Shown: in pieces, positions 35,582 through 45,113 of the stretch
Layout: every line of letters begins with the position of its first letter
Position numbering within the stretch: the first letter of the stretch is position 1
Assembly (NCBI GenBank): GCA_903826405.1
Contig: CAIKEH010000012.1
Span: forward strand, 1 to 64,000
Source of the DNA: an uncultured bacterium
GTDB lineage: Bacteria > Bacteroidota > Bacteroidia > Chitinophagales > Chitinophagaceae
Length of the DNA: 64,000 nt
Direction: 5' to 3'
Notes under the pieces: model-generated
Database searches by the model: none
Told to the model about the DNA's origin: nothing
Seen by the model: the letters and a program-made list of their open reading frames with translations, nothing else
Position numbers and translations under genes: made by a program

Positions 35582-36703
35582 ATGAAGATTGCCATACTTG
35601 GAGCGGGAATGGTAGGCAGGGCAATGGCCCTCGATCTTGCCGTCCGTCATACCGTCACCTCCTTTGATATAAGCCCAACGCATCTGGACATACTCCGTAA
35701 AAGGAACTCAGCCATCCACACACAGGAGGCAGATCTTTCAGATTACGACCATTATCCCGCCCTTCTAGCGCATTTTGATCTAGTGATCACGGCAGTACCT
35801 GGATTCATGGGGTATGATGCATTGGAAGCCGTCATCAAGGCCCGGAAGAATGTGGCCGATATTTCTTTTTTCCCCGAGAATGCCTTGGACCTGGATGCCT
35901 TGGCCAAGGAGAAGGGGGTGACCGTCATCACGGACTGTGGTGTTGCGCCGGGTATGAGTAATTATATCATAGGAAGGTATAACGAGGAGGTCGATCTGAA
36001 GGCGTTTGAGATTTATGTGGGGGGATTGCCCAAGATCCGCACCAAGCCTTTCGAGTACAAAGCTCCTTTTTCTCCGGTGGACGTCATTGAAGAGTATACT
36101 CGTCCCGCACGGATGATGGAGAATGGATATATCGTGGTGCGTGAGGCGCTCAGTGACCGCGAGTGGATGGAGTTCGAAGGCTTGGGCACGCTCGATGCCT
36201 TCAATACCGATGGGCTCAGATCTTTACTTTATACGATGTCCCATATTAAGAATCAAAAGGAAAAAACTTTACGTTATCCGGGACATGTCGATCTCATTCT
36301 ATCCCTTCGTGAGAGTGGTTTCCTATCGCATGAACCTGTACACATTGCTGGACGCGACATACGTCCCATCGACTTCGCCTCTAAAGTGCTGTTCAATGAA
36401 TGGAAGCTTGGAGAAGAGGAAGAGGAGCTGACGGTGATGAAGGTCATCCTGCATGGCGAGCAGAACGGGCAGGCATACAGGAGCACCTGGAGTTTGCTGG
36501 ATCGTTACGATCCCGAAACAAAGATCTCTTCCATGAGCCGTACCACAGGATATACCTGCACCGCCACGGCCGAGATGATCGGCAGCGGGTTGTTCACTGA
36601 GAAAGGCGTTTTCCCACCCGAGATGGTAGGTAAATACAAGGCCTGCTTCGATCATGTCATTTCATATCTTAAAGAGCGTGGAGTGATCTGGAAGGAAAGT
36701 TAA
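35582..36703 (+). CDS. saccharopine dehydrogenase family protein
   Basis: A 373-residue NAD(P)-dependent enzyme. A Rossmann start (KIAILGAGMVGRAMALDL) is followed by TAVPGFMGYDALEAVI and DCGVAPGMSNYI, then the saccharopine reductase C-terminal domain. Such proteins catalyse reductive amination or deamination in lysine or polyamine-related pathways; the substrate is not shown. A -7-like TACCTTAG lies 17 bases before the start. A gap of about 210 bases follows, holding only the terminator of the opposite gene. Confidence 0.88.
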   Translation: MKIAILGAGMVGRAMALDLAVRHTVTSFDISPTHLDILRKRNSAIHTQEADLSDYDHYPALLAHFDLVITAVPGFMGYDALEAVIKARKNVADISFFPENALDLDALAKEKGVTVITDCGVAPGMSNYIIGRYNEEVDLKAFEIYVGGLPKIRTKPFEYKAPFSPVDVIEEYTRPARMMENGYIVVREALSDREWMEFEGLGTLDAFNTDGLRSLLYTMSHIKNQKEKTLRYPGHVDLILSLRESGFLSHEPVHIAGRDIRPIDFASKVLFNEWKLGEEEEELTVMKVILHGEQNGQAYRSTWSLLDRYDPETKISSMSRTTGYTCTATAEMIGSGLFTEKGVFPPEMVGKYKACFDHVISYLKERGVIWKES

Positions 36704-36807
36704 CTCAGTGAGCAACGGTGCTGGGTGGATGGTCTTAGGCAGCTTGAATGCAGCAAGGGTTTGGTCTGGCAGTGAATCTGAGTTCCTCCGCCGAGTAAAG
36801 CTGGTGG

Positions 36808-36838
36808 CAAAAAAAGGCGGAAGTACAACTTCCGCCTG
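36808..36838 (-). terminator. terminator of the Nfu gene
   Basis: On the minus strand a 10-bp stem (AGGCGGAAGT / ACTTCCGCCT) with a three-base loop is followed by seven T. It lies about 80 bases after the nfu stop. Confidence 0.8.
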
Positions 36839-36915
36839 AATATCTATGTAGTGTTTGAGGATACTTCATTCGACCATCCCATCTGCAGACTGACTGCCTT
36901 CCGTTGGCTGAACCT

Positions 36916-37512
36916 TTATTCCGCTTCAGCCACCACTTCCTGCACTTCGGGGATCATACGTTTCATCATCCCTTCGATGCCGGCCTTCAGAGTGATCATG
37001 GATGATGGACATCCGCTGCAACTTCCCTGTAACATGAGTTTCACCACTCCGTTCTCAAAACTTTTGAACTGTATGGCACCGCCGTCCATTTCGACCGCAG
37101 GTTTCACATAGTTCTCCAGGAGTTCCTTCACTTTTTTCACTACGTCTCCGTCTTCTGCCAGAACGATGTTGCTGCTTTCCGTCTTCACGGTGGCCACCTG
37201 ATCCTCGTCTATAACAGGCTTTCCTTCCTCGAGGTACTCCTTGAGGAAAGTGCGTATGGTCGGCTTCACGTCATCCCACTCTGTATCGGGAGTGCGGGTC
37301 AGGGTGACGAAGTTGCTGGCGATGAAAACGCTTTTCACGAAGGGAAAACTGAAGAGTTCTTGTGCCAATTGGGATGGCTTGGCACTATCCAGATCCGGGA
37401 AGTCAATGCTCCGGCCAGGATAGAGGAGTTTGTTCGCCACGAACTTCATGGTCTCCGGATTTGGGGTCATCTCCGTATAAATGCTCACGACAAGGTTTCC
37501 AGTCTGTATCAT
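36916..37512 (-). CDS. nfu: NifU-like iron-sulfur scaffold (Nfu)
   Basis: A 198-residue Fe-S cluster carrier. The N-terminal Nfu_N domain (residues 10-100, TPNPETMKFVANKLLYPG) is followed by the NifU C-terminal domain with the cluster-binding CxxC in GSCSGCPSS. It receives or delivers [4Fe-4S] clusters to apoproteins. ATG at 37512 matches the family start; 24 open codons upstream contain the promoter. It is transcribed alone. Confidence 0.93.
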   Translation of the reverse strand: MIQTGNLVVSIYTEMTPNPETMKFVANKLLYPGRSIDFPDLDSAKPSQLAQELFSFPFVKSVFIASNFVTLTRTPDTEWDDVKPTIRTFLKEYLEEGKPVIDEDQVATVKTESSNIVLAEDGDVVKKVKELLENYVKPAVEMDGGAIQFKSFENGVVKLMLQGSCSGCPSSMITLKAGIEGMMKRMIPEVQEVVAEAE

Positions 37513-37534
37513 ATATGTCTCTTTAATTCGATCA

Positions 37535-37542
37535 CAAAGGTA
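37535..37542 (-). promoter_or_regulatory. -7 box TACCTTTG of nfu
   Basis: A perfect TAnnTTTG box on the minus strand 22 bases before the ATG. TTTC, one base off TTTG, lies 23 bases further upstream. Confidence 0.5.
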
Positions 37543-37650
37543 ACATGGAAGGGTGGCATTTTGTTGAAAACAGCTGACTGACACACATCTGACAAGCTAA
37601 GGAGAGCAGAATTTTCCAAATTCGTAAGGGGAGGTGTGGGAAGAATGCGC

Positions 37651-38550
37651 TCAGTATAAGGCTTTTAACCGGTATCCATTCTTTTTCAGTAGGGCGATCA
37701 ATCCCTCTTTGCCTGCCAGATGACCAGCTCCCACAGCGAAGAAACTGGGCATTTCCGACATTGCGCTCTCCATGACCGGTATCCAGTTCTGGTTCCGGTC
37801 TCGGAGCAGGATATCCTCATATCCGACAATATCTGGTGCATCGTTGAGTTGTTCGCCAAGGGCTACAAGATCCCGCTTCTTGTATGCGGAAAGCATCTTC
37901 TCGAAATCTGCCTTTTGCTCACTACTCTGGTCGATCATGTACATGATCATTCGTGCCTGGGCACTGTCCGGAATCCGGTCGAACACACCGAACTGGTATT
38001 CCAGGGTTTCAAGTCCCTTCAATTCCATGTTCCTGGCCTTAGCCATATCCTGGAAATGCTGCTCATAGGATTCCATCTTTTCGCAAGGCAGTTGTTTTGC
38101 AGCGAGCAGGCTGGTGATGGCGATCGGTTTCAGCTGGTTGAAGAGCATCATGGGCATCCCGAAATTATCCTTCAGGTATTTCTCCAATCGGGCATAATCC
38201 GCTGGTGTGAAAATATCCTTCAATGTCTTGTCTTTCATCATCGACAGCTTCATGGTTTTCATCGCCATCGTGGGGTCGTCCATGTCCAATTCAAGATATA
38301 GTTGTCTGCTTTTTCCAAAAGCCTTTGTGATGGTATCACTCATGCTGAAATCAGCAGCGCATATCATATGGATGGTACCGTACAGATAGGAAGGCTCCTT
38401 GATGCCTGCACTCCTGATTTCCCAAAGCAGACCATTCTCCTTTTTCGGTTCGACCATTTTTTGGACGGGCGAACAGGCTTGCAACAGGTTAAGCACAGCG
38501 AATAGCAGTATGATAAGTCGAGCGATTGTTCGGGAGTGATATCTGTTCAT
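37651..38550 (-). CDS. TraB/GumN family lipoprotein
   Basis: A 299-residue protein of the TraB/PrgY/GumN family, whose members are thought to be metal-dependent peptidases of the Tiki type. The lipobox LLQACSP gives a lipid anchor. The two conserved motifs are YLYGTIHMI near residue 55 and VGAGHLAGKEGLIALLKKNG at the C-terminus. The start overlaps the stop of the upstream membrane-protein gene by four bases (ATGA), so it is part of the ECF sigma operon and may be a target or effector of that regulator. Confidence 0.9.
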   Translation of the reverse strand: MNRYHSRTIARLIILLFAVLNLLQACSPVQKMVEPKKENGLLWEIRSAGIKEPSYLYGTIHMICAADFSMSDTITKAFGKSRQLYLELDMDDPTMAMKTMKLSMMKDKTLKDIFTPADYARLEKYLKDNFGMPMMLFNQLKPIAITSLLAAKQLPCEKMESYEQHFQDMAKARNMELKGLETLEYQFGVFDRIPDSAQARMIMYMIDQSSEQKADFEKMLSAYKKRDLVALGEQLNDAPDIVGYEDILLRDRNQNWIPVMESAMSEMPSFFAVGAGHLAGKEGLIALLKKNGYRLKALY

Positions 38551-39197
38551 GATGGCAAGTTAATCCTTTCCTCTTCCTGCATGTCTTCAAGAATGGATCG
38601 AAGCTTGTTGATATGTTTACCGTAAAGCATTTGTATGTACCACTTGTTCAAGATAAAAACAACGACCGTGACCAAGACGACAGAAAAGATCCAGGCCAGA
38701 ACAACTTTCACCAGCGGATTCTCGGTGGATACGAAAAATGGATTATGGGGATCTATATCGGGTAATTTTTTCCAGGTCAACCATCCAATGAATCCCATGG
38801 TGATAGGCCCGAGTGCGGTTCCTGCCCATAGATAAAAGCGCATGAAGGAATCGAGTGAATGTATTTTTCCTTCCAATGCATCATGCACGCTACCTCCCAT
38901 GTCTTCAAGCGAACGGAGCAGTTTGTTTTTCCGATAGTAATATATGCTGAAGATGATGCCAATGGTCAGGGTGAACCACGATATCTCCTGCATATAGCCA
39001 CGGAAACCAAAGAAATAAACAATGGTAATGATCGGGTATGTAACCAACATTAAGATGGTTTCGATGCGAAGGTTGCGCAGCATTCGTCGAACCGGTGAAT
39101 GGATATTCCCTTTTCTCGTATCTAGCCGCTGAATGGCGTCCGGATCTGCAGTTGCGCTGATCCTTTTCCAATCCGATCTCATTTCATCGAGTTCCAT
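38547..39197 (-). CDS. membrane protein linked to an ECF sigma factor (possible anti-sigma)
   Basis: A 216-residue protein that begins with a cytosolic segment of about 45 residues (MELDEMRSDWKRIS) followed by four hydrophobic helices (about 48-68, 73-90, 120-142, 165-188) and a basic cytosolic end. Proteins starting LDEMKxxW next to this class of sigma factor are common in Bacteroidota and are plausible anti-sigma factors, though they lack the usual zinc-binding anti-sigma motif. It starts 4 bases after the sigma gene and overlaps the TraB gene. Confidence 0.78.
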   Translation of the reverse strand: MELDEMRSDWKRISATADPDAIQRLDTRKGNIHSPVRRMLRNLRIETILMLVTYPIITIVYFFGFRGYMQEISWFTLTIGIIFSIYYYRKNKLLRSLEDMGGSVHDALEGKIHSLDSFMRFYLWAGTALGPITMGFIGWLTWKKLPDIDPHNPFFVSTENPLVKVVLAWIFSVVLVTVVVFILNKWYIQMLYGKHINKLRSILEDMQEEERINLPS

Positions 39198-39201
39198 AAT
39201 A

Positions 39202-39696
39202 TCAGATTTGGGTTAGTTTTCTCAGTTTTTCGCGGATCCTGGTCATCCGTACGCGAAGGGTGTTCTGCGCCACTCCCAGGATCTCTTCCATCTCCTCATA
39301 GCTTTTATCCTCGAGATAAAGCATCACGAGTGCGCGCTCCCACTCGGAAAGGCCACGAATGGCATCATACATTTTTTTTCTTCTTTCTTCACCTTCGGTA
39401 TCCATTTCCTCCGCAGGGACATCGTGTATATTATCAACGCCCATCAACCTGATACGCCCCTTTTTTCTTCTCCATCCAGTGATGGCGGTGTTGAGTGCAA
39501 TGCGGTATATCCAGGTGCTGATTCGGGAGTCCCCCCTGAACCTGGGCCAAGCTTTCCATACTTGGTATGTGATCTCCTGGAAAAGATCCTCCCGGTCAGA
39601 TGCGAGATGCTCATATAGGTGACATACCTTATGGAGAATGGCCTTGTGCGTCCCCAGCACTTTCATGAACTCTGCTTCTTTTTCGTAAGGCTCCAA
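39202..39696 (-). CDS. ECF-type RNA polymerase sigma factor
   Basis: A 164-residue sigma-70 family factor. Region 2 is seen as DREDLFQEITYQVWKAWPRFRG and region 4 as LVMLYLEDKSYEEMEEILGVAQNTLRVRMTRIREKL. It redirects RNA polymerase to an unknown regulon. Start: the TTG at 39696, directly after an in-frame stop; the ATG at 39666 is an alternative and still contains both regions. It heads an operon with the membrane protein and the TraB lipoprotein. Confidence 0.9.
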   Translation of the reverse strand: MEPYEKEAEFMKVLGTHKAILHKVCHLYEHLASDREDLFQEITYQVWKAWPRFRGDSRISTWIYRIALNTAITGWRRKKGRIRLMGVDNIHDVPAEEMDTEGEERRKKMYDAIRGLSEWERALVMLYLEDKSYEEMEEILGVAQNTLRVRMTRIREKLRKLTQI

Positions 39697-39818
39697 GGGT
39701 TATTTTTGATTCGTCATTAGTCGGAAAGAACAGGAAAATATTACAGCGTTCGCGTACACTTCCGGTCGACGGTATCGCGGCATCTATTTTCAAATATCAC
39801 CACTTCAATTCAGGTATC

Positions 39819-40193
39819 ATGCCTAAACATTCATTGGACAGGACCGTTTTTTTCCTGGGCAGTTGCTCCACCTGCCAGAACATAATACGGGAGAACAGGC
39901 TGGAACAAAGGGGTTTCCGTCTTAGGGATATCAAGGAATCGCCCATCACTCCGGAGGAACTGGATGCGATGAAGGAGCTCTCTTCCACTTACGAAAGCCT
40001 GTTCAGCCGTCGAGCGATCAAGTATCGGCAAATGGGGTTGGGTGATCTGGACCTAAAGGAAAAGGATTATCGTAAACTGATTCTGCAGGAGTATACTTTT
40101 CTGAAGCGCCCGGTCATAATTCAGGATGGAATGATCTTCGTGGGAAGCGAGAAGGCAACGAGGGCCATGCTGCAGGAAAAACTGGGGAAATGA
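39819..40193 (+). CDS. ArsC/Spx-family thioredoxin-fold protein
   Basis: A 124-residue protein of the arsenate reductase (ArsC/YffB/Spx) family. The N-terminal CSTC motif provides the redox cysteine, followed by the family pattern (RLEQRGFRLRDIKESPITPEEL) and the C-terminal KRPVIIQDGMIFVGS. It may reduce arsenate with a thiol donor or act as an unassigned oxidoreductase. The classic Arg of YffB/ArsC in the RP motif (KRP) is present. No arsenic genes are nearby, so arsenate is not implied. Confidence 0.85.
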   Translation: MPKHSLDRTVFFLGSCSTCQNIIRENRLEQRGFRLRDIKESPITPEELDAMKELSSTYESLFSRRAIKYRQMGLGDLDLKEKDYRKLILQEYTFLKRPVIIQDGMIFVGSEKATRAMLQEKLGK

Positions 40194-40220
40194 AAAAGCC
40201 GGGACATAAGCCCCGGCCTT
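40193..40220 (-). terminator. terminator of the fasciclin-like gene
   Basis: On the minus strand a GC-rich stem (GCCGGG / CCCGGC) is followed by five T. It starts 19 bases after the fasciclin gene stop and touches the stop of the convergent ArsC-like gene. Confidence 0.75.
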
Positions 40221-40238
40221 CCCATATGTATGTAGCAA

Positions 40239-40685
40239 TTATTTCAGGATTCCATCAAGTACTTGGATGACACCTCCTTTGGTGGGGATGCTTTGGCTGA
40301 TTTTTGCACCACCCAGATTAAAGGCATTGCCGGCGGCATCCTTCAGGCCGCTTCCAGCCAGCTGAGTAGGATCAAGCTTTCCCGGAACAACATATTTTTT
40401 CAGCATGTTGGTGAGCTGGTCTTTGTTCTCGGGTTTGAGCAGGTTGTCCAGAGCGCCTTTACCCATGGATGCCAATGCGTTGTCGCTGGGAGCCAGGAGA
40501 GTGAAGGGACCTTTTCCGACCAGGTTGCCCAGTCCACCTGCACCTTTCAACAGGCTGGTAGCGCCGGATAGGTTAGGTACTTTACCGAGTGAACCCAAGA
40601 GGGCGTTGGCAGGAGAGGAACAGTTGTAGTTGATGCCGGCCAACAGGAATAGGACCAGTGTCACTTTGAGGAGATTGTAACGCAT
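40239..40685 (-). CDS. small fasciclin (FAS1) domain lipoprotein
   Basis: A 148-residue exported protein. A signal peptide ends near AGINYNCSS, probably a lipoprotein, although the residues before the Cys are not a standard lipobox. One FAS1 domain follows, with the conserved GPFTLLAPSDNALASM and the terminal GGVIQVLDGILK. FAS1 domains mediate adhesion and protein contacts. A short Gly/Leu-rich stretch (LLGSLGKVPNLSGATSLL) precedes it. ATG at 40685 is used; the upstream open frame has no typical start. It is probably monocistronic. Confidence 0.85.
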   Translation of the reverse strand: MRYNLLKVTLVLFLLAGINYNCSSPANALLGSLGKVPNLSGATSLLKGAGGLGNLVGKGPFTLLAPSDNALASMGKGALDNLLKPENKDQLTNMLKKYVVPGKLDPTQLAGSGLKDAAGNAFNLGGAKISQSIPTKGGVIQVLDGILK

Positions 40686-40809
40686 AAAAGATTGATTTAA
40701 TTGAAGATTTTTTCTAGTGAATGTGGAAAGTAGTGTTTTTGGTAAATCCGTACCCAACATCCACAACCAACTTTGCACCCTTTTTTAATCTCTTACAAAT
40801 CTACTTCTG

Positions 40810-43146
40810 CTAGTCCACGATCCTCAGTTTGGCGTAATTGAGCATGATCTTCTTCTCCCCATTGGTCTCGAATTTGATGGTAGCCACCGGGTTGTGTGAT
40901 GCTCCCTCCAGTTTGATGATCTCGCCGAAACCGAATTTCAAATGTTCCACCTTATGCCCTGCCCGGATTTCGCTGGTTTCGCTGGGTTTGAAATCTTGTG
41001 TAGGGACGTGCTCTTTGGTCGTGGATTTGGTAGGCGGTGTGAGGTAGGTGGGTTTGCTTTCCCTTGCCGTGTTTCGGTTGGTCCCCCCGGTGGAATTTCC
41101 TCCGCGCGCACTTCCATGCATACGTTCATATGCAGATGCGCCCCCGCTCCAACCACTGCTTGTAGGATTCCTGCTGCTGCTGATCTGACTGTTATCCAGA
41201 TATTCATTGGGCAGCTCTTCAATGAAACGGCTGGGTTCATTTTGAACCAATTGACCGAATTTATAACGGGTATTAGCGTAAGTGATCCAGAGTTTTTGTT
41301 TTGCTCTGGTGATGACCACGTAGAAAAGTCTTCGTTCTTCCTCCAATTCCTCCCGGGTGTTTATGGCCATGGCATTGGGGAAGAGCATCTCTTCCAGCCC
41401 TGCTGCGAAAACACAACCGAATTCAAGGCCTTTGGCTGCGTGGATGGTCATCAGTTTTACTGTGTCTGCATGTTCATCCTTCTGGTCGGAGTCCGTCAGC
41501 AGGGTGATCTGTTGAAGATAGGCGCCGAGACCCTTATCCACCAGTTCTCCATCTTCATTGTCCGGACTTTCCACCCACTCCTTTATGGAATTGAGCAATT
41601 CCTGTATGTTCTCGTAGCGTTGAACACCTTCTGTGCTTTTGTCGTTGAAGAGTTCTCGCACGAAATTGGTCTGCTTACCCACATGCACCGAAACCTCCCA
41701 GGCGTTCTTGTTCTGGAGCATGCTGGCGAAACTCTTGATCATGGTGACGAAGTTCTCGATGGCTTCCAGTGTACCCGCCTTGAATCCGAAGCGTGCAGCC
41801 TGATCGAGCACATCCCACATGGTCAGGTTGTTCTCGTTGGCGAACAGAATCGTCTTGTCCACTGTGGTCTTTCCGATACCGCGCGCGGGATAGTTGACGA
41901 TCCGCTTCAGCGCCTCTTCATCCTTTGGGTTGATGAGCACACGCAGGTAGGCGACATAATCCTTGATCTCCTTACGTTGATAAAAACTGATGCCGCCGAA
42001 AATGGTATAAGGGATCCCCATGCGACGCAGGGATTCCTCGAATGCACGACTCTGTGCATTGGTACGGTACAGGATGGCAAAATCACGGTTGTGGAAGTGA
42101 TTTCGCAACTTCTGCTCCTGTATGGTGTCTGCAACGAATTTACCTTCATCATTATCACTCTGTGTTCGGACGAGTTGGATCTTTTCACCGCTGGCATTCT
42201 CGGTCCAAAGCGCTTTGGGTATCTGGTTCTTGTTGTTCTTTATGACCTCATTGGCAACGTGTAGGATGGATTGTGTGCTGCGATAATTCTGTTCAAGCTT
42301 GATCACCTGCACCTCTTCATAATCCTTCTGGAACTGAAGGATATTCTCAATCGTGGCACCCCGAAAAGAGTAGATGCTCTGGGCATCGTCACCGACCACG
42401 CAGACATTCTCATGTGCTGCTCCAAGCAGCTTGATGATCTCATATTGCGCCGGATTGGTATCCTGGTACTCGTCGATCAGGATATACCTGAATTTGTTCT
42501 GGTACTTGGAAAGGGCCTCAGGAAAATGCCTGAGCAGGTCATGGAATTTCAGGAGCAGATCATCGAAGTCCATCGCCCCATTCTTAAAGCAGCGTTTTAC
42601 ATAAGCGGAATATATCTGGGAGATGGCTGGCCTGTTCGCGCGCATGTCCTCCTGCTGGAGGTAATAATCCGTCGCATATTCGTCCGGCCCCACGAGTGCA
42701 TTTTTTGCGGAAGAAATGCGGTTATAGACGGTGTTCGGCTTGTAATGCTTGTCGTCGAGGTTCAGTTCGTTGATCACGGTTTTGACTACGCTCTTGGCAT
42801 CATCCGTATCGTATATGGTAAAGTTGACGGGATATCCGAGTCGGGTGGCCTCACTGCGCAGGATCCGTGCGAAGACACTGTGGAAGGTGCCTATATAAAG
42901 ATTACGTGCCTCTGAGTTGCCGAGTATGCGCTCCACGCGCTCTTTCATTTCCTTTGCTGCCTTGTTGGTGAAGGTCAGGGCGAGGATCCGGAATGAATCC
43001 ACTCCATTGGCCATGAGGTGGGCTATGCGGGTGGTCAGCACTTTGGTTTTTCCGCTTCCCGCACCTGCAACGATCATCAGCGGACCTTCGAGATGGAGTA
43101 CGGCCTCACGTTGTTTTTCATTCAGTTCCTGGAGGTAATCCTTCAT
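40810..43146 (-). CDS. pcrA: ATP-dependent DNA helicase PcrA/UvrD
   Basis: A 778-residue superfamily 1 helicase, moving 3' to 5' on DNA. Motifs: Walker A GAGSGKTKV near residue 28, TFTNKAAKEM, DEYQDTN, GDDAQSIYSFRGA, EQNYRSTQ, and VKLMTIHAAKGLEF and VITRAKQ near the end of the core. The tail carries the PcrA-type C-terminal domain (HLKFGFGEIIKLEG). It serves repair and replication-fork maintenance. It is transcribed alone. Confidence 0.95.
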   Translation of the reverse strand: MKDYLQELNEKQREAVLHLEGPLMIVAGAGSGKTKVLTTRIAHLMANGVDSFRILALTFTNKAAKEMKERVERILGNSEARNLYIGTFHSVFARILRSEATRLGYPVNFTIYDTDDAKSVVKTVINELNLDDKHYKPNTVYNRISSAKNALVGPDEYATDYYLQQEDMRANRPAISQIYSAYVKRCFKNGAMDFDDLLLKFHDLLRHFPEALSKYQNKFRYILIDEYQDTNPAQYEIIKLLGAAHENVCVVGDDAQSIYSFRGATIENILQFQKDYEEVQVIKLEQNYRSTQSILHVANEVIKNNKNQIPKALWTENASGEKIQLVRTQSDNDEGKFVADTIQEQKLRNHFHNRDFAILYRTNAQSRAFEESLRRMGIPYTIFGGISFYQRKEIKDYVAYLRVLINPKDEEALKRIVNYPARGIGKTTVDKTILFANENNLTMWDVLDQAARFGFKAGTLEAIENFVTMIKSFASMLQNKNAWEVSVHVGKQTNFVRELFNDKSTEGVQRYENIQELLNSIKEWVESPDNEDGELVDKGLGAYLQQITLLTDSDQKDEHADTVKLMTIHAAKGLEFGCVFAAGLEEMLFPNAMAINTREELEEERRLFYVVITRAKQKLWITYANTRYKFGQLVQNEPSRFIEELPNEYLDNSQISSSRNPTSSGWSGGASAYERMHGSARGGNSTGGTNRNTARESKPTYLTPPTKSTTKEHVPTQDFKPSETSEIRAGHKVEHLKFGFGEIIKLEGASHNPVATIKFETNGEKKIMLNYAKLRIVD

Positions 43147-43258
43147 GGGGTGAAGTTACGAAGGACGGTCCATGAGGCCGGTAGCTGTGGGTAAGTTATG
43201 AAAGTTTTAAACAGGTATTTTATACACGGGCATGTGGGAAAAGAACAATGCCAGCCGA

Positions 43259-45001
43259 TCAATCTTTCTTGGCCGCATACACGATCTTCCCTTCGAACAT
43301 CGTCCACAGAACACGTGTTTCCCAGAGTTTTTCAGGAGATACGGAAAAAACATCTCGGTCCACCAGGATAAGGTCGGCGGATTTACCTGTCTCCAATGAA
43401 CCGATCTTTCCTTCCATCATCATGCATTTTGCCGCATGGATGGTATATGCCATGAACATGTCTTTTCGAGGCAGACATTGTGATGGATCCAATACTCCCT
43501 TGTCACCTAGACGTGTCTCCGCTCGGGAAATGGCTTCAAATGGGTTGGCGGAACTCACTGGCCAGTCGGAAGCTCCACATAGAAGGGCACCAGCATCACG
43601 CAGGGAACGGGCCGGATATTGCCAGCGATAGATGCTCTGATCGACATAGGGCTTCACGATATCAATGGTCGTCGCATCCCCGAATGCCCAGAGCAGTTGA
43701 ACCGAGGCGGGTACATTCAGGGCAGCGAAGCGAGGCATGTCTTCAGGAGAAATGAATTGAAGATGCGTGATGGAATGCGGCAAACTATTGTTGCTGTTCG
43801 CCTTGCGTGCAGATTCTATGGCGTTCAGTGTTTCCGTGACCGCCCGATCGCCGATGGCATGGGTATGGACGATCAGTCCGGCTTTGTCTGCTTCCACCAC
43901 AAATTTCCTGAATCTTAAGGGGTCATAGAGCAGATCGCCGAAGTAGCCGCTGTTCTTATAGGGTTTGGACAACGCAGCAGTCTGTGTCGGGTATTCAACA
44001 ACGCCATCAGCGAATATCTTGAATCCGAGAAGAGTTATATGTCGGAGTCCGGAATATCTTTTCTTCAGGTCATTGACCACTGCGATCTGAGCGGCTGGGT
44101 CAGCATTGCCATCTGCCAATACCACACCTGCCATATGCATGTTCAGTTCACCGGCACGTTCCAACCCGGCATAGGTCTCCAGATCATGATTGTCCGGCCC
44201 ATTACTGGTTTCTCCTACATGAGGGTCAAGTAAAGAGGTTATGCCCAAAGCATGAAGGTGGGCCAAGGCCGTACGAAGAGCCTGTGGGTTCTTTGCATCC
44301 TGATCGGGCAGGGCATGGAACAATTTGGTACTTCCGCTATCCGCTGCAAAACCGGTAGGTGTCCCATCAGCGTCCAAGTTGTAAAAATGTCGGCTGGGTA
44401 TGGGTAAAGAAAGGATGTAGTTCCGATCCAGACCTGCCTTCTTCATAAACATTGCATTGGCGAAGCAAGTGTGCCCGTCAGAACCTTCAAGCAAAATGGG
44501 CATGGATCCCAGCCGACCGCTGTCCAGAGCCCTTTTCAGTCCGGGCAGGTCGGACCAGGTGGAGATGTTGATACCAGTGCCGTACAGGATGTCACCTGCC
44601 ATCATCTCAGGTTGCAGGGATGCGCTGTCCAGGTAGGTATAGAGTTTGGTAATGCTGCAGGGACGGTCATACAAGTTCGGCATCGACAAAGTCTGACCTC
44701 CACCAATGGTATGGATATGGCTATCGATGAGGCCGGGGAGTATGAATCCACCTTTCATATCGATCAAAACCGCATTTTTACCGGCTGCTCTTTTCACTGC
44801 ATCAGTTTCACCTACGGCAATGATCCTGTTCCCGCTTATGGCAATGGCATGGGACATCGTTCGCTTGACGTCTGCAGTAAATATGTTTGCATTGTAGAGT
44901 ACTTTGACTGACGCATTCAATCCCGAATTTGATTGTGCGGACAAGGCACTGGAAAAAATCAGGCAGATCGCAAGAATGATCAGATGATGGATCTTTTTCA
45001 T
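43259..45001 (-). CDS. exported amidohydrolase, YtcJ-like
   Basis: A 580-residue metal-dependent hydrolase (Amidohydro_3) with a signal peptide (MKKIHHLIILAICLIFSSALSAQ). Core motifs: LPGLIDSHIHTIG, KIFADGVVEYPTQT, IVHTHAIGDRAV and CGASDWPVSSANPFE. YtcJ-type enzymes hydrolyse N-substituted amides or formamides; the natural substrate here is unknown. It sits between pcrA and an outer-membrane barrel gene on the same strand. Being periplasmic, it likely acts on imported or external compounds. Confidence 0.9.
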   Translation of the reverse strand: MKKIHHLIILAICLIFSSALSAQSNSGLNASVKVLYNANIFTADVKRTMSHAIAISGNRIIAVGETDAVKRAAGKNAVLIDMKGGFILPGLIDSHIHTIGGGQTLSMPNLYDRPCSITKLYTYLDSASLQPEMMAGDILYGTGINISTWSDLPGLKRALDSGRLGSMPILLEGSDGHTCFANAMFMKKAGLDRNYILSLPIPSRHFYNLDADGTPTGFAADSGSTKLFHALPDQDAKNPQALRTALAHLHALGITSLLDPHVGETSNGPDNHDLETYAGLERAGELNMHMAGVVLADGNADPAAQIAVVNDLKKRYSGLRHITLLGFKIFADGVVEYPTQTAALSKPYKNSGYFGDLLYDPLRFRKFVVEADKAGLIVHTHAIGDRAVTETLNAIESARKANSNNSLPHSITHLQFISPEDMPRFAALNVPASVQLLWAFGDATTIDIVKPYVDQSIYRWQYPARSLRDAGALLCGASDWPVSSANPFEAISRAETRLGDKGVLDPSQCLPRKDMFMAYTIHAAKCMMMEGKIGSLETGKSADLILVDRDVFSVSPEKLWETRVLWTMFEGKIVYAAKKD

Positions 45002-45113
45002 GTAGTTATCTGGTTTTAATCATTTTCCCCTTTCCTTGATTTTTCAATAGGATACGATATGCGAATAAGCGGGAAGGTCGTGGAATTTTGTATTTTAATA
45101 ATAACGTTGGGCA

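Noticed and set aside
40942-42264. 440-codon open frame on the plus strand opposite pcrA
   Set aside because: It lies entirely within a well-supported helicase gene, has no family resemblance and reflects the codon bias of the opposite strand.
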